A stretch of 64,000 nt of DNA from Azophilus sp963663395 (lineage in GTDB: Bacteria > Pseudomonadota > Gammaproteobacteria > Pseudomonadales > Azotimanducaceae), in assembly GCA_963663395.1 (NCBI GenBank), contig OY760226.1, positions 5,022,001 through 5,086,000 of the forward strand. Direction: 5' to 3'. Under the pieces are notes generated by a model, which saw nothing but the letters and a program-made list of their open reading frames with translations, was not told the origin of the DNA and did not search any database. Position numbers and translations under genes: made by a program. Shown here piece after piece: positions 63,706 through 64,000 of this stretch; positions within the stretch are counted from its first letter, which is position 1, and each line of letters opens with the position of its first letter.

Positions 63706-64000
63706 CTAGATAGCCTGGCGAACTCAACCCTGGCAGCCCTTGAGAGCCTTCCAGGCTGCGTCACTGCCGTCGTCATTACCGGTGCTGAGGATCTCCGGCA
63801 AGCCGAGGAACTGAAACTGCCAGAATTGCGGGGTGTCACCTGCCATACCTATCTCGGGATCACCGGTGATGCCAGCTCCGTCTACCGGCAGGCCGAACTG
63901 CCACCTGATCACACACTGCTGGTTCAATACACGGGCGGAACGACAGGCCCGGCCAAGGGTGCGTTGCTCACGCTTCGGGGTTACATGCATTGCGCAGTGC
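63706..64000 (+). pseudogene. AMP-dependent acyl-CoA ligase, 3' part, running off the window
   Basis: After the second CTAG the ligase resumes: SLANSTLAALESLPGCVTAV, then the P-loop QYTGGTTGPAKGALLTL near 63926-63975. The frame is open to the window end. With the 5' part at 61549 it would give a continuous enzyme. The P-loop has Gly where many relatives have Ser (YTGGTTG), a common variant. Confidence 0.88.

Overview
The window looks like the chromosome of an uncultured Proteobacterium, most likely a gammaproteobacterium: three large TonB-dependent receptors, lipoprotein and Sec signal peptides, a CYP153-type P450 and many acyl-CoA enzymes. This assignment is inference from gene content; no rRNA or tRNA gene is present. 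By eye the right half (about 31-62 kb) is less GC-rich than the left half and than the insertion sequences inside it.

Layout. 0-4.1 kb is a compact methylmalonyl-CoA metabolism operon: an ECHDC1-like decarboxylase/enoyl-CoA hydratase, mutase catalytic chain, separate B12-binding chain and MeaB chaperone, ending in a 27-bp inverted-repeat element. 4.3-8.3 kb holds toxin-antitoxin-type genes: an AbiEi-like/Fic fusion, AbiEi with a truncated AbiEii remnant, and ParDE. 8.5-27 kb is mixed: dehalogenase-like hydrolase, a carboxylesterase, a DUF3604 lipoprotein, periplasmic SurE, a frameshifted TonB receptor, small membrane proteins, another AbiEi-like gene, one intact and one broken DUF4143 ATPase, MntA/HepT and an Rpn-like nuclease. 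27-31 kb has a methyltransferase, a flavin-dependent oxidoreductase and an acyl-CoA ligase. 31-49 kb is almost all minus strand and encodes uptake and CoA-ester catabolism: two TonB receptors, two acyl-CoA dehydrogenases, a single-chain acyl-CoA carboxylase, a ligase, two amidohydrolases, an aminotransferase and a ThuA protein. 49-64 kb continues the theme (thioesterase, CYP153-like P450, NTF2-like protein, SDR, kinase, sulfotransferase, alkylsulfatase-like protein) but is visibly decaying.

The most striking finding is two genes that are each split by one in-frame TGA exactly where the family has its redox cysteine, each followed by a perfect short hairpin at bacterial-SECIS distance: a peroxiredoxin-like membrane protein (TGA at 10581, W-U-P-P-C) and a glycine-reductase-B-family protein (TGA at 24222, U-P-V-C). 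They support each other and predict that this organism decodes UGA as selenocysteine. Ordinary gene calling would report four fragments.

The second theme is decay of the right-hand catabolic region. Two insertion sequences with target duplications (TAGTTA and CTAG) split an SDR gene and an AMP-dependent ligase; removing them restores both frames. Several further genes survive only as fragments or deletion-made chimeras: a P450/NTF2 remnant, two molybdopterin oxidoreductase remnants, an acyl-CoA dehydrogenase-kinase chimera and an SDR tail. A conserved non-coding element occurs twice, upstream of a TonB receptor and between the split SDR and the P450 remnant.
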